The notes under the pieces: model-generated
What the model was told of the DNA's origin: nothing
The model's database searches: none
What the model saw: the letters and a program-made list of their open reading frames with translations, nothing else
Source of the DNA: Tetranychus cinnabarinus
Lineage: Eukaryota; Arthropoda; Arachnida; Trombidiformes; Tetranychidae
DNA length: 64,000 nucleotides
Direction: 5' to 3'
NCBI GenBank assembly: GCA_022266195.1
Contig: WHVY01000005.1
Location: forward strand, 3,844,001 to 3,908,000
Position numbers and translations under genes: made by a program
Part shown: piece by piece, positions 51,601-63,069 of the stretch
Numbering within the stretch: position 1 is the first letter of the stretch
How the letters are laid out: each line of letters opens with the position of its first letter

Positions 51601-54600
51601 AAGTTCTTCACTTAATAATGTGAATAACCAATTTGAACACATCTCATTAAGTGTTTAGTTTAAAAATCTGTAACACAATTAAATATACAAAAGTGTCTGA
51701 TAATAATTAATAAATTAAGGAAAACAAATGCAAAATTTAGTAAAATCAAGACAATAACAACAATTGAGGGGACGTTACATAATTAATCCTTTGAAGATCT
51801 ACTCAAACAGTAATCGATATCTTTCTAATGGATCATTTTACTTTTTTTTACAAATTGTAATATAAATTGTGCAATTTAAAGTAGCAAACATTTAACTAGT
51901 ATAATAAATGGGAATTTCCATCAGATAATTTAATTTCCTAGTCATTCTGAGCATTAGAATCTTCAATTTAAGTAGTAACTTACATTATCATAATCATCAA
52001 TCAAGGCCGGGATCCAATCCTAATAAATTCAATCTCTTACAATGTTGGATCGCATGTTTCTGTATCAGCCATTCACACCCAAACATGTCGAAACACAAAG
52101 CTTTCAATCAAAATATTAATAAGTTTTCACTCCCAAGTTGCTCTTGAGAACTAGAAAAAAAGATATAACAACCAAGTCAAAAATGGTAACACTTGATTTC
52201 ACTCCAAACCTGATTTAACAGACAGCAATTTGTTAATCTGTTTTTTTTGTCTCTTCATTTTTCTCCTATAGGAAGTACGGATTAAATTGGGCCATAAACT
52301 TCAACTACCTGATTTACTCATTAAACCTGTTCAACGAATTATGAAATACCAATTGTTGCTGAATGATATTCTGAAGCACACCGAGAAAGCCGCTTTAATC
52401 AATGAATTGGATAATTTGAGACGAGCTGTTCAAATTATGCATGTTGTACCCAAAACAGCCAATGATATGATGAATGTTAGCCGTTTACAAGGATTTGATG
52501 GTAAAATTACTGCTCAAGGAAAGCTGTTGTTACAAGGTATTCTCAATGTGGCCGATACCCGTGAACCTATTACAGCCTCACTGGTTTCATCGATTAAACT
52601 CAGAGAACGCCAAGTTTTCCTGTTTGAACAAATAATCATTTTCAGTGAGATACTTGGTGCCAAAACTCAATTTAGCCAGCCAAGCTATATTTACAAGGCT
52701 CATCTTCAGGTTAATAAGATGTCACTTACCGAGAAATCAGCCGATGATGATGAATCCAAATTTATATTGAAATCAAAAGATCCTCAACAAGAGGGACTCG
52801 CCTTTGTGATACAAGCAACTGATCCCGATGAAAGATGTGAATGGGTTCGCAATATTCAAGCTATTCTGGAAACTCAATTGGACTTCCTAAGAGCCCTTCA
52901 GTCACCAATTGCTTATCAAAAGGAATTAACCAAAGAAGTGTAATGTTTATCATTATTATTTACTATTATTACTATTACTATTTGCCATTTTATCTTTGGC
53001 AAACCATTTCGTTTCTTTTTCCTCCACATTATTCCTCCTTTAACCCTCCATCAACTGTTAATACTACTTGCTATTAATATTTATACTTTGATCAATATAC
53101 TAACCCAAATATTATCCAATTTAATTAATTCAGTGAACGTTTGCTTTGTTGCAGATAAACAGCATCCAACTTAACTTTCCCCTGTTGTTGTTATTTTTTT
53201 TTGTCTTTTTGCTTACCTTTCCAATCAATTATTGATCCACTCTTGTTGAAGTTTGACTTTACAGTAATTTAATTTTCTTCCGTTAGATTGTTAATAGGTT
53301 TAATTGTAGGCTTTAAATCAAGAGTGAACAATAAAAGCATCAAGCAAGCAAAAAGACGATTTTGACTCTTGATAATTCATAATTGTCTTGACTTGTTAAG
53401 ATCTCTGTTTGAGTTCATTTCATTTCAAATGTAATGAACCCGAGAAAAAAAACTGATGATGATGAATGCAAAGGAAAGAAAATTTAATTTTATTATTATA
53501 TTTCTGTTCGAGTTAATATTATTTCTATTACAACTTGTTCCTCTTCAGCTTCACATTATCATCAACATTACTATTATTATCAAGTTGAACAATATTATCT
53601 GATTCAACAATGTAAACATAATATATTTGAGCATAAAGGCAGGAAACAAAAGAAATAAGATGATGAAGAAGACGATGAAGATGAAAATAAAAATGAATTG
53701 CAAGGAAAATGCTGATAAAGCAAATTATATAAATACATACAACTCCAAGAGGTTGAAATATAATATAATAATAAAATTAACAAAAGGACTTATTGTAAAT
53801 AATTCATATTACTTATCGTTATTTAGTTAGTCAAGCTAACACAACAAATGATTTGTTAATTTTCACTTTAACAGCTAACAAAAAGTACTGTTCTTTGCCG
53901 TCAATTGACTGCTTTTACGACAATTCAAGACAAATCAATTTCTAGTTTGATTAATGTCTAAAAGAGCTTTTCATTCACAAGTTTAATACACAATATTTTT
54001 TTTCCTCGTTTCAACAAAGGTTAAGGTAAATATTGAGGTTAAGACTTTTATTCAGTTTAATTCATTGAAAGGTTTAAGGTTAAACATCAATTTGCCATAG
54101 AATCTTGAAATCTTATACAATTCTTTCAATCAAATTGGAAAAACACTTTGCATCAAATTAATCAAATTTAGATTCACTCTGTCTCTACACAAATTAATTG
54201 TCAACTTGTTTAGCTTGAATCAGATCAATTTCATTCCTTGAGTTACATTTGGATGCTGCCATCTCTGATTGATTAAGCTTCATTAACAAGGGTCACTTTA
54301 TTAACACAAGATGGGGTTAACTTGGATTTCAGCTTTCAGATCAGCTGATGATTTTTTGATTAGTGTTACAAATTTTTCACGATCTTTGACCTTAACTGAA
54401 ACTCGATTGTAACTTTACTGAACGTATTATTTAGCCAGTATCCCTTGCCTTGTGAAAAGATGTTATTTTTTATTTGCATGACTAAATTTACTAAATGAAA
54501 TGTACTAACTCGAAACATTGCTCTTCTTTTCTTTCTTTTTTTCTATCCAATGCTGCAATTGACGCTTTCTCATCATAATACTCTAACAATTATAAATGGC

Positions 54601-55711
54601 ACTTGTGATTTGTCTAACCAGTTCTGCGCCAGAATTGGGTTCACTTTGGAATCCATGTTTACGTAAAACCTTTTCACATCCAGCCTCAGCTCACAGACAG
54701 CGAAAAGAATCAAGCTCAAAAGATATTTTACCCAATATAGCCGGTGTTAACTCGACAACAAATATAACCGCCAATTGGTCCTCCAATTTACTAAGTACCC
54801 TTAATGTATCCTCGTCTCCATCCTCAGCCTCAATTTCACCATCTTCTTCCTCTTCCCCATCACCAGCTCCTTGTCCTCTAGTGTCTTCCAAGTCTCTCAA
54901 AAATCCTAAAGGCATGACTTTCAGTAAACGCATTAGCCGAGACAAGAAACTTTCCTCGCCCGTTCTTGGTCTCTCATCACGACTAACCTCATCACCAGCC
55001 TCACCCAAATCTTATCAAGACGAAAATAGTGGTAGTAGTAGTAGTAGTAGTAGTATATGGAAAAGATCATCAGTCCCATTAATATCATCAATTCCATCAA
55101 CATTAACATCGTCCATTTCACCAGCGACTTTATATTCACCTTCATCAACTGCAACAACAGCTCTTTCATCAACCACAGGCCAATCTGAAACATCACAAGA
55201 ATCAAAATTGAATCCATCATCGTCCTCTCCATCAACTCCAACCTCAAATGAACCCACAACACCGTCAACAACTCGAAGTAACAGTAAACGCCATTTTCTA
55301 GAAAGTTTTCGCAACCCATTACGATCTCGCCATGCTTCTTCCAGTCAACGAAGTAAAAATAAATCAAGTAATAATAGCACTTGTGATGCAACAAGTATGT
55401 CACCATCACCATCATCATCAGCAACATTACCAAATAACTTAACTGTGAGTTTAAGTTTGGATGGTTCATCGCCACCCAAAAGTGATTCAGCATCAGGTGT
55501 ACCAACAAAAGTGACCACAACAACCTTTCCTCATGATAATGATTTAGACTCGGGTGGATTGAATAGACGTTGGTCCGAATCTGAAGCCTTTAGACTTCGC
55601 TTTTCACGAAAATTATCCCCTTTAGGACTGAAAGGTGCCAAAAGCAACACTGGTAACAATAACAACAATAATACCAATATTGTTGAGGAAGAACCAAGTA
55701 ATAAGAGTTGA
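30650..55711 (+). CDS. Trio: Trio/Kalirin-type RhoGEF, second DH-PH module (GEF2) form
   Basis: The second GEF module of Trio/Kalirin activates Rho-type GTPases in axon guidance and cell shape. Exons join in phase: 30650-30685 (tentative 12-codon start, after an in-frame stop), 34022-34986, 45774-45933, 52272-52939 and 54622-55711, giving 972 residues. Residues 13-271 are Ser/Thr-rich. The DH domain (about 272-455) shows KRNYALKELVDTERDYVKDL, GKDKIIFGNI, YCQNKSKSEYIVSEYIDT and LLIKPVQRIMKYQLLL. The PH domain (about 458-590) starts RLQGFDGKITAQGKLLLQ and ends before LRALQSPIAYQKE. The tail is Ser/Pro-rich, with an AGT-repeat serine run. The 52939 donor to 54622 acceptor junction rests on phase and family memory (VSAPELGSLWNP). 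Sec14, spectrin repeats and GEF1 are absent, as are the vertebrate Ig and kinase domains. Introns are 3.3, 10.8, 6.3 and 1.7 kb. Confidence 0.85.
34987..45773 (+). other. 10.8 kb intron inside the DH domain of the Trio-like gene
   Basis: The flanking exons join directly in the middle of the DH domain (WHR-D-FFLNEL), so no exon is missing. I see no nested gene on either strand. Long purine-rich tracts (for example 35820-36470) create open frames of poor composition. Small inverted repeats occur at 37741-37799 and about 38331-38357. Confidence 0.6.
37741..37799. repeat. Small stem-loop, 17 bp arms
   Basis: TCAACATCCAGATGAAC (37741-37757) pairs with 37783-37799 with one mismatch around a 25-base loop. 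It lies in a large intron. Function unknown; possibly an old transposon end pair. Confidence 0.5.
45934..52271 (+). other. 6.3 kb intron of the Trio-like gene, between YIDTYFE and EVRIKLG
   Basis: The DH domain continues without a gap across this intron. Open frames in it (for example 50407-50826) are Leu/Ser/His-rich readings of repetitive pyrimidine-rich DNA. I accept none as a gene. Confidence 0.55.
52940..54621 (+). other. 1.7 kb intron between PH domain and Ser-rich tail of the Trio-like gene
   Basis: The donor is GT at 52940 and the acceptor AG ends at 54621. If the donor is not used, translation stops at once (TAA at 52941-52943), giving a short form without the tail. Otherwise I see nothing in it. 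Confidence 0.5.
55028..55054 (+). repeat. AGT trinucleotide repeat encoding a serine run
   Basis: About nine AGT units in the Trio-like last exon encode a pure serine stretch, a site likely to vary in length between individuals. Confidence 0.8.
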
Positions 55712-58258
55712 ATTGGCATTCAAATTTCTGTTTTTTAGCCGCTATTGATTATAAACTTTTTTTATAATAAAAATGGTAATTTTGGTGACGCTTAAGATCA
55801 CAACCTGAACAAAACTGTCAAACGTTGACAAAATTGTACACAATTATGGAAGCCATCTTTTTCTTTCTCTCTCTCTTTCATCATTTTCATTGCCTGATTG
55901 ATTGAGCTTGTAATTATAATTGTTTTGTTTGATATCATTTTGTGCTGTTTTAATATCTGTGCCTCAAAACAAATATTGGATAAATCGTCTTAACCATTGA
56001 CGTTGTTTTCATCTTTTCCCCATTCATTTTTTGGATCATCTTTATCATTCTACTTTCTTTAACAAATATGAGAACCATATTTGAGTGGAAAAATTAATTA
56101 CTGATTAAAATTTAATAAACTGATTATATTAATAATTAAAGCCAATTAAATGTCCTCCTGTGACCTTAAATAAATTTAACAGATTGCAACCTTTGAGTCT
56201 CATGAAAAAAAGATATCGCATATAAATATTGTTGAATGATTAATAATAAAAAGAAACAAATACTATTACTATTGGAAATTATTAGTTTTATCAAATTTTA
56301 TTCCTTCATTCCTATTCTTGGTCATATCAATTCTGAAAAGCTTCATGTTAGTCAATATTGTCAGACAACCGTAAGAATCTGAATACGCAAGTTTAAGAAC
56401 AAATAATAATTTATTGATTATCCTCGTTGAAACGGTACATAATTGATATCGTCATGATATATTGACGAGACATTAGAGCTAAAATGTCATTAATTAACTA
56501 CAATTTATTTATTCATTTTACTAAACTTGATACATTTTTACCTTAAATTGCTACAAAACTAGAAATGAAAACCAGAATTGACTATAATGAGAGTCAACAG
56601 ATGGCAGTACAAAACTACTGTGAATTTGAATGAATTTATTTTTGGCTTTACAATTTAAAATAATAATTCATTGCATTAAAGTGAAACTAATTGTTGCCTT
56701 TTCTGTTTCAACTGCCCTTACAAGATAAATCAATGCTTGACCCTTTTATAATCATCTTTAAGTGTTTTTGTTTGAACCTTAAAAATTACAATTCAATGAA
56801 TAAATTTATCCTTTTTTAAGGTCTAAAGTAGTAAAAAATTAAAATTAATAAATCACACGAAATTGAGGTTTTTAATGTAAAACTAAGAACCCATTTAAAG
56901 TGGCTATTTAAATTATTTGAGAAGCGAAATGGTGTAAATAATTAATTTCAAATGTTCGCTTTACAATGAAATGGTTGTAGTTAGAGTTAATCAAGTAAAC
57001 CATTTAAATAAAAGTCACATTCGCTAAATAAATCAAATTACTATTAGCCAAGATTCAAGCAAAGGGCATAAAAAGGTTAACCAGAAAAAGGCAATTAAGA
57101 GGCAAAAATTATTGAGAAATGTAAGGTTTTCAAATTGAGATGATTTAACTGATACAGAGATGTTTCCATAATTAACACACAATTCAAGTAATCTTTTTGT
57201 TAACTCTAATTTTAAATCAATCTGTTGAAACAATCTGAATTACCTTTTAACTTACACTTTTATACAATTTGGAAACGAAAGATAAAATCTAACAAAAACA
57301 ATCGACATTTTCAGGCCCGAAAAAAAGAGGAGAAATCCTAAAAATAGATAAATGATTATCAAATATCATTATTTGATTGTTTCTTATTTAATCATGTTTG
57401 CTGGTTCTCAATGAAAATTACCTTTTTGTATCAACTAAATCAACTGAATCAAAGTGAATCAAACTGAGAGAGTTAAGGATAAGACTAATAACAACAAACG
57501 TAAAGGTCAATGTCAGGCCAACATTTTGAGAATCATAATGATAATCATCATCACCTTCGTCTTCATAATCTATCAAGTTCTGTATGGAGAGTTAACGGAA
57601 TTTACTGCCCTTAAGGCAATATTTCAACCAATTTTTCTCTTTCTTTTTCTTCTTCATCACCACCATCAACATCACCATTTTCATCATCATCTTTCTACTT
57701 CTCCTTCTGACCTGAAGACGGATTTGAGCTTAAGGAAGGAGACGGGGTCAGGCTACAGGTAATACTTGTTTAAACCGGCAAACCTCATGTTACCATTCGT
57801 ATCATCACTATTATTATATTACTATCAACTCCGAGAAGAAGCAACAGGTAACTTTGTTCATGCTTGACTCATGGTTGGCGAAGTGGCTTCAGTTGCTTGA
57901 AATTATTCATTTTTGTCCATAAAAACAACAATTTACTTTTCATTTTGTTATTTTTTGTTTGTTTGTTTCCCTTTTGTTTTGGATTCTCGTTTGCATCCCA
58001 ATCTTTCCATTAATTTTTGGTAACTTTTTTATTGTGCGTTTCCCATGGTTGGTGTTTTCAATCTGTTGGTTAGATCCATTGGAAGTTCAATCTCGACTTG
58101 AAATTATTGGACACTTTCAACGGGACCCTTTGCAAATTGGTTAATCTCTTAATCTGTGATTTTAGGAGAGAAGATCAATTTTGCTTTATGTTTTTGTGGT
58201 TCTACGAGGAATAATAACGTTTATTTAAAATTAATCAACTTACCATCAAAGTCTTCCC
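55712..58258. other. Region after the Trio-like gene, with a possible 5' UTR exon near 57454-57772
   Basis: No supported coding gene. The stretch 57690-57772 is noticeably more GC-rich and ends in a good donor (CTACAG before GTAATA), as expected for a noncoding first exon of the gene whose signal-peptide exon is at 58259. This link is inference. Confidence 0.35.
55766..55771 (+). terminator. Polyadenylation signal AATAAA of the Trio-like gene
   Basis: It lies 55 bases after the TGA stop at 55709-55711 and fits a short 3' UTR. Confidence 0.5.
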
Positions 58259-58325
58259 ATGATTTGGAACAGTTTTTTTATCGTTTTGTTCATCTTCTTG
58301 CCAAATTTGTCTTCAACCAGCCAAG
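58259..58325 (+). CDS. Candidate first coding exon (signal peptide) of a secreted or membrane protein gene
   Basis: ATG at 58259 opens 22 codons ending in CAAG followed by the donor GTAAAT at 58326. The peptide starts MIW and has a strongly hydrophobic core (FFIVLFIFLP) followed by a small polar end (SSTSQ), a textbook signal peptide and cleavage region. A signal peptide that ends at a splice donor in phase 1 is typical of extracellular multidomain genes. I could not confirm a second exon in the window. The frame at 60037-60369 is compatible in phase but contains stops. The rest of the gene may lie beyond 64000. Confidence 0.4.
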
Positions 58326-61300
58326 GTAAATATATTTTGTCCGACAAGACTTCTCGTTACCGATAAACAACTTCACATTAAAATTTTACGTTCCTTTTCA
58401 TCCCAATCAATCATCTAAAATTGATTAATCTGTTTGAAGCGATGAAAATTCAATAACAATGAAAAAAAACTACCAAATTTGTTTTATATCTTTTTGATTG
58501 TTTTGCTTCCCTCAAAATCTCAGCTTCAGCTAACAATTTTTAGGATAAATAAGAGATTTGATGAAAATGGATTACTTAAAACATTATAAATCGATTTGAT
58601 AAACGTTTGATGAAATGCTAGTTCGAACTATTGCTGTGTTAAAAGTTGAATATCAATATTACTGACATAATCAACCATTTAACAAGCTTTTAAATTGATT
58701 ACAAGTCTTGCATTGAATCACAAACCATTTCCTATTAACTTATCGCATTCATCATCGGATGCTCAATAGTTCAAGCCTCAGGGTGATTTCAATTGAAGTT
58801 AATGAATCAGAAAATAGAATCAACTAAAAATTTCAAGCAAAATTTCACCAGATCTCTTATCTTCCATTAATTGTTTAATAGCCAATTAACACTAGTAGAG
58901 TATGTCAGGAGAGATAGATATTTATCCAAGTTGACCAATGGAAGGACCAGAGTACCAATGAAATTTGCCAGCATTATTCGTACTTTGAGTTAGAGATTTG
59001 TTCAAATATGTAAATCGAAGACAAGGCCAAAAATGTCAAAATGGTTTCCGTTTGCTTTTAAGTGATAAAATTAAATCATTCCTATCGACTGGTCATGATG
59101 ATGATGATCTTGTTTTTCTGATGAAAATTGTTTTTCATCAGCATCTCCTTCATACCAACCTATCCTTTTAATCAGTTTATCTTGAGGCCATTTCTCAGGC
59201 CTCAATTTAAAGCATCTCCATCTTGTCCTGATTAAAGTCAATTCAAATTAGTCATTCATTGGGACAACCAAGATATAAAAGACCCAAATTGATCGGATCC
59301 GGACATTGTTAATTAGCGTTAATAATGACACGAGTGATTCAGATTTTTACGCATTTAGAAGAGTTGATTAGGTCAATGGAAATTCACTTGTATATCCAGT
59401 CTTTGTGGTGAAAATCATCAATCAACACTGAAAAGAAAGAAAAAAAATGTTCACATTAATGATACAGTATCGATTAAATGATTAACTTGAAAAACAATCA
59501 ATTAAACATTAGCATTTTTTTCAAGTAAAATGTAATATATCATGAATGCTATAGATGAAGAAGCAAAATGATTTATTAGTAAACCATTTTTGATCATTTC
59601 TTTAAAAAAAATGCTCGCTGCGTTTTGTTCATTGTTGTTTTGCTATTATTACAGATATAATTAACAACCTAACCCTTTCAACAATTATCATCTATTACAT
59701 TCAATGAATCAATGTTAATTACAGTATAAATATCATAATTGTAATTAATGTCATTAAATGTTTACAAACACAACAATTTAAGATGGTGAAAGAGTAAAAT
59801 AATGTTGAAAAATTTCGCTATTTTCAACTTAATTCATCTTTATTGTAACTTTCTTGCAACCAATTTGAGTAAAAACATTTTATGTTTACCGTTGAACCAG
59901 GTCAAGTCCATCTTCACCATCAGTCCAATAGCATATTAAAGTCAATACATTTCATCATTAACTTGATCTTCATTCAGTAATGCAATAGCTTGAGGTTAAG
60001 CTTTCATTTGGATAGGCTTAGACGATGAATTAGTGAAGAGGAAGCCAAGATGATATTGATGATGAAGATGCTATTAGTGGAGAAGGTGGTCCATTTAAGG
60101 GAGGCTACGGGGCTCTAGATGATGGTCATATTTACAGTGAACAAGGGTAACAAACATCTCAACGGGAGCCAATCTTGCAAGATGATGGTTGTGATGACTT
60201 GCCCCTTCAATGTGAATTGATCATAAATTTGATTAACTAGGCTTTGAAAGTTGTAAATTTGGTTAAAAGATATTTAGGACAAATAATAATCATTCTTATC
60301 GTCATAGTAATTGTGATAATAAATGATGGTGATGATGACGATGATAATAGCAATCAGAATGATCATCAGGTAATGTTAACAGATTAATAGCCGAAGGACT
60401 ATCTATTCTGTGAGAAGTTTATTCAGACTTTAGCTTTATCTTTATTCTGGATTCCTATCCATTTTTGGTACCAACTTTCAACGTGTTAATCACAACTGCT
60501 TGATCTTGTGAAAATGTTTGAATAAACATCACATGGCCATATATTTGATAAAGTTTCACAGCTTCTGGTTAAATTAAATCAAACAATAATTAGTAAACAG
60601 AACAATTGATTTTTGAGTTTTATTTGTGGTTTTACCTTAAAAAAGTTGCTCCAAGTAAAGAGTTGTTGAATATTTGAACATATTTGCAAGCCAAATCCGG
60701 GTTTAATATTTCCCACTGAGAGAAGCACAGTTGAATAACGTTGTACTCGATTTAGATTAGTGTTGATTTAAATAAATGTATAACCAAAAAGACATCAAAT
60801 TCATTAATTTAATTATCAATTTCACAAATAAATGAAAAATTTCACTAAAAATAGACGTTGTAAGTTTAATTTAACCCACGAACCAATGGTAACCATCAGT
60901 AACCGTTACTATGGATATCATTTATTCGTAATAGTTCAGTTTTTTGCTTCAACAGACTTTTTAATTTCAACTATTTTTTGTGCTAATAATTGAAGTAAAT
61001 TTATTTATTCTGATTTAATTTAGTTATTCGATAGTTAATAAAATTCTTATCAACAGATGAGTGCCTGAATCTAAATAGCTTCAGCGTGATTTAATGAAAC
61101 CCAAATGCGAAGAGAAAGTGTTCAACATTAAACTCTTTTACCAAGCAAAAGTATTTCTTTTCAAAATGAGTGTCATTACTGTTTTGTGTAAAGCAATGGT
61201 TAACTCAAATTTTCATCGAGACATTAAATTCCCATTCAAAGGACGTTTGATTGGTAAGAATAGGATTATTGGCGATACAAGGTGAATAGCAAAATGTAGA

Positions 61301-62382
61301 ACCAGAAAATGCCAATTTCTTGTTGATTCGCTACACCATTTACCTGTTCAACGTTTGATTGAAAATTTATCTGTCCAGTTTTATGCAACACGGAATTTGA
61401 CTTCTCATGTTATTTCACGGAAAGATGCTATCAATATTTTTCGATGCTGATTAAAACATCTTTACCAGACAAAAGGTTCCTCTTGTCTACCAATGATTGA
61501 ATCTGCAACTCAAATCTTATTTACAATCAAACTAATTCTCGTCAAAGATTGACATAAACTTGGCGTGAAAAAGCTTTTTTTATTCACATCCATAAAACTC
61601 TTGAAAAATTCAATTCCAATTAACTCAGTTCAATTGGAGATACACTTTTACCCCATTGATTTGGTCCAATTTTTAGCTGGTAAAAAATATTGACATTGAC
61701 AGATGCAAAATTGAATGAATGTAAGGTAATCAATCAACTAACATAATACAAACTAACCTCAAATATAAATTACATTTGAACCGACCAACATCAATCAGAT
61801 ATAATTAATGCTAATAAAAACCCAAATGAACTCAACAAGATTATCAGAGTTAATCAATTTTGCTTCCCAATTTACTTATCAATTGCACCAGAAAAAAAAG
61901 TCAACCAATTGTTTGTATCCCAGTCAATAATTAACATAATTAACATCATTTTTTTCCTATTCAATCTTCAGTTTCTCTGATTTTTGCTGATTGATGTAAA
62001 TCATTCCAAGCCATTTCAATCATCATGGCTCAGTAAATAAAGAGTTATTCATTAACAGCAATATCTTCATTCAATATCGAGTTATTTTTAGAGGAAGAAA
62101 AATGCTCAAAATTAATGATAATCTCAATTACTCCAGTAATTATCTTATTTAAGTTTATCAGTTTCTTTTGTCTCAATTATTTTCCAATCCTGACCTTTTA
62201 GACTTCAACCGATTCCAGGTTATCAGGATTTATCTCAATGAATTAGTCTAATAATATCAAAAAGGCAAAACTCTTTTATCGGTTCCTAAAATGTTCCTAC
62301 ATTGTAATTTAATCCTTTTTTTGGTACTTCATGTTAACCAGCATCAATCAAATTGGCTTTATATTCAAAGATAAAACGCAAA
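58326..62382. other. Noncoding-looking stretch, with one coding-like block at 60037-60369
   Basis: Presumed intron of the gene starting at 58259, or intergenic DNA. Except for the block described separately, I see only AT-rich sequence without supported exons. Confidence 0.4.
60037..60369 (+). pseudogene. Coding-like block with acidic Ser-Gly site and a membrane segment, interrupted by two stops
   Basis: One frame of 111 codons has unusual, protein-like content. An acidic stretch contains a Ser-Gly dipeptide (DDIDDEDAISGEGG), resembling a glycosaminoglycan attachment site, then a Gly/Tyr-rich segment. After two stops (TAA 60148-60150, TAG 60238-60240) the same frame gives a basic patch and a strongly hydrophobic run (QIIIILIVIVIVII), then an acidic end followed by a GT donor at 60370. 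It could be a decayed gene, two exons whose splicing I have misread, or chance. The product is not recognised. Confidence 0.25.
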
Positions 62383-63069
62383 CTAATCATCATCATCAAA
62401 ATAATAATCAGTTTGATCACCATCAACATTATTATTATCATCTTTATTCATCAAGATTGATTCAAACACACAATTATTACATCTATTAATGGAGTCAACA
62501 TTTGCTCGTGTTTCAACAAGTTCAGAGATTTCTGTTAATCCATCAACTAATCTGAGAGAAATAAAGATTTTTATATTTTCGTATAAATTGTATCAACAAT
62601 AATCTAAACAAGAGTGACAAAAATCAAGTAATTTATACAATTATTTAGGATGATTTGGTATTAAAAATCCTTCTCATTACAAGTTTCATTTGGAATCAAC
62701 TTTAATCTCAAGTTTACCAAAAAGCATCAAATAATCCCCAATCAATGTGCAATGATAGAGATTAACTAAACACTATCAAAATACAGCAAAACAATTTAAT
62801 TCAAGCTCAAAATTTGATTAATTACATTCAGAGCTATTAAATTGTATAAACAGAAGTTGGAAGATTCCAATCCATGAAATGTGCGAAGTTAATATTTTAT
62901 GCAAAGCTCATTTGTTTTGACTCTTCATTTGTAATTTTGAATCCATCTTGAAACCAAAACATCAAACCAAAAGCAACCTCAACTTACGAATACTGAGATG
63001 ATTGAGTTCGAAAAAATTGGTTTCTACTTCGAATTTCGCTCTTTCGCTTTGTTGATATAATAAACTCAT
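62383..63069 (-). CDS. Small unrecognised two- or three-exon gene
   Basis: The start exon 63069-62988 (ATG; MSLLYQQSERAKFEVETNFF...) has a good donor. The last exon 62546-62383 has the acceptor TCAGATTAG and ends in TAG after an Asp run. They join in phase, giving 81 residues. A 48 bp exon at 62765-62718, with its own acceptor (TGTTTAG) and donor (GTAAAC), also fits the phase. It would add 16 residues, so it may be a cassette exon. The middle part (DGLTEISELVETRANVDSIN) looks helical; the C-terminus is Asn/Asp-rich and acidic. There is no signal peptide or membrane segment. The family is unrecognised and the start may not be the true N-terminus. Confidence 0.4.

Noticed and set aside
54691..55523. 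Minus-strand open frames opposite the Trio-like last exon
   Set aside because: Antisense readings of the Ser-rich coding exon (TCA/TCT repeats read as acidic or Met/Leu-rich frames).
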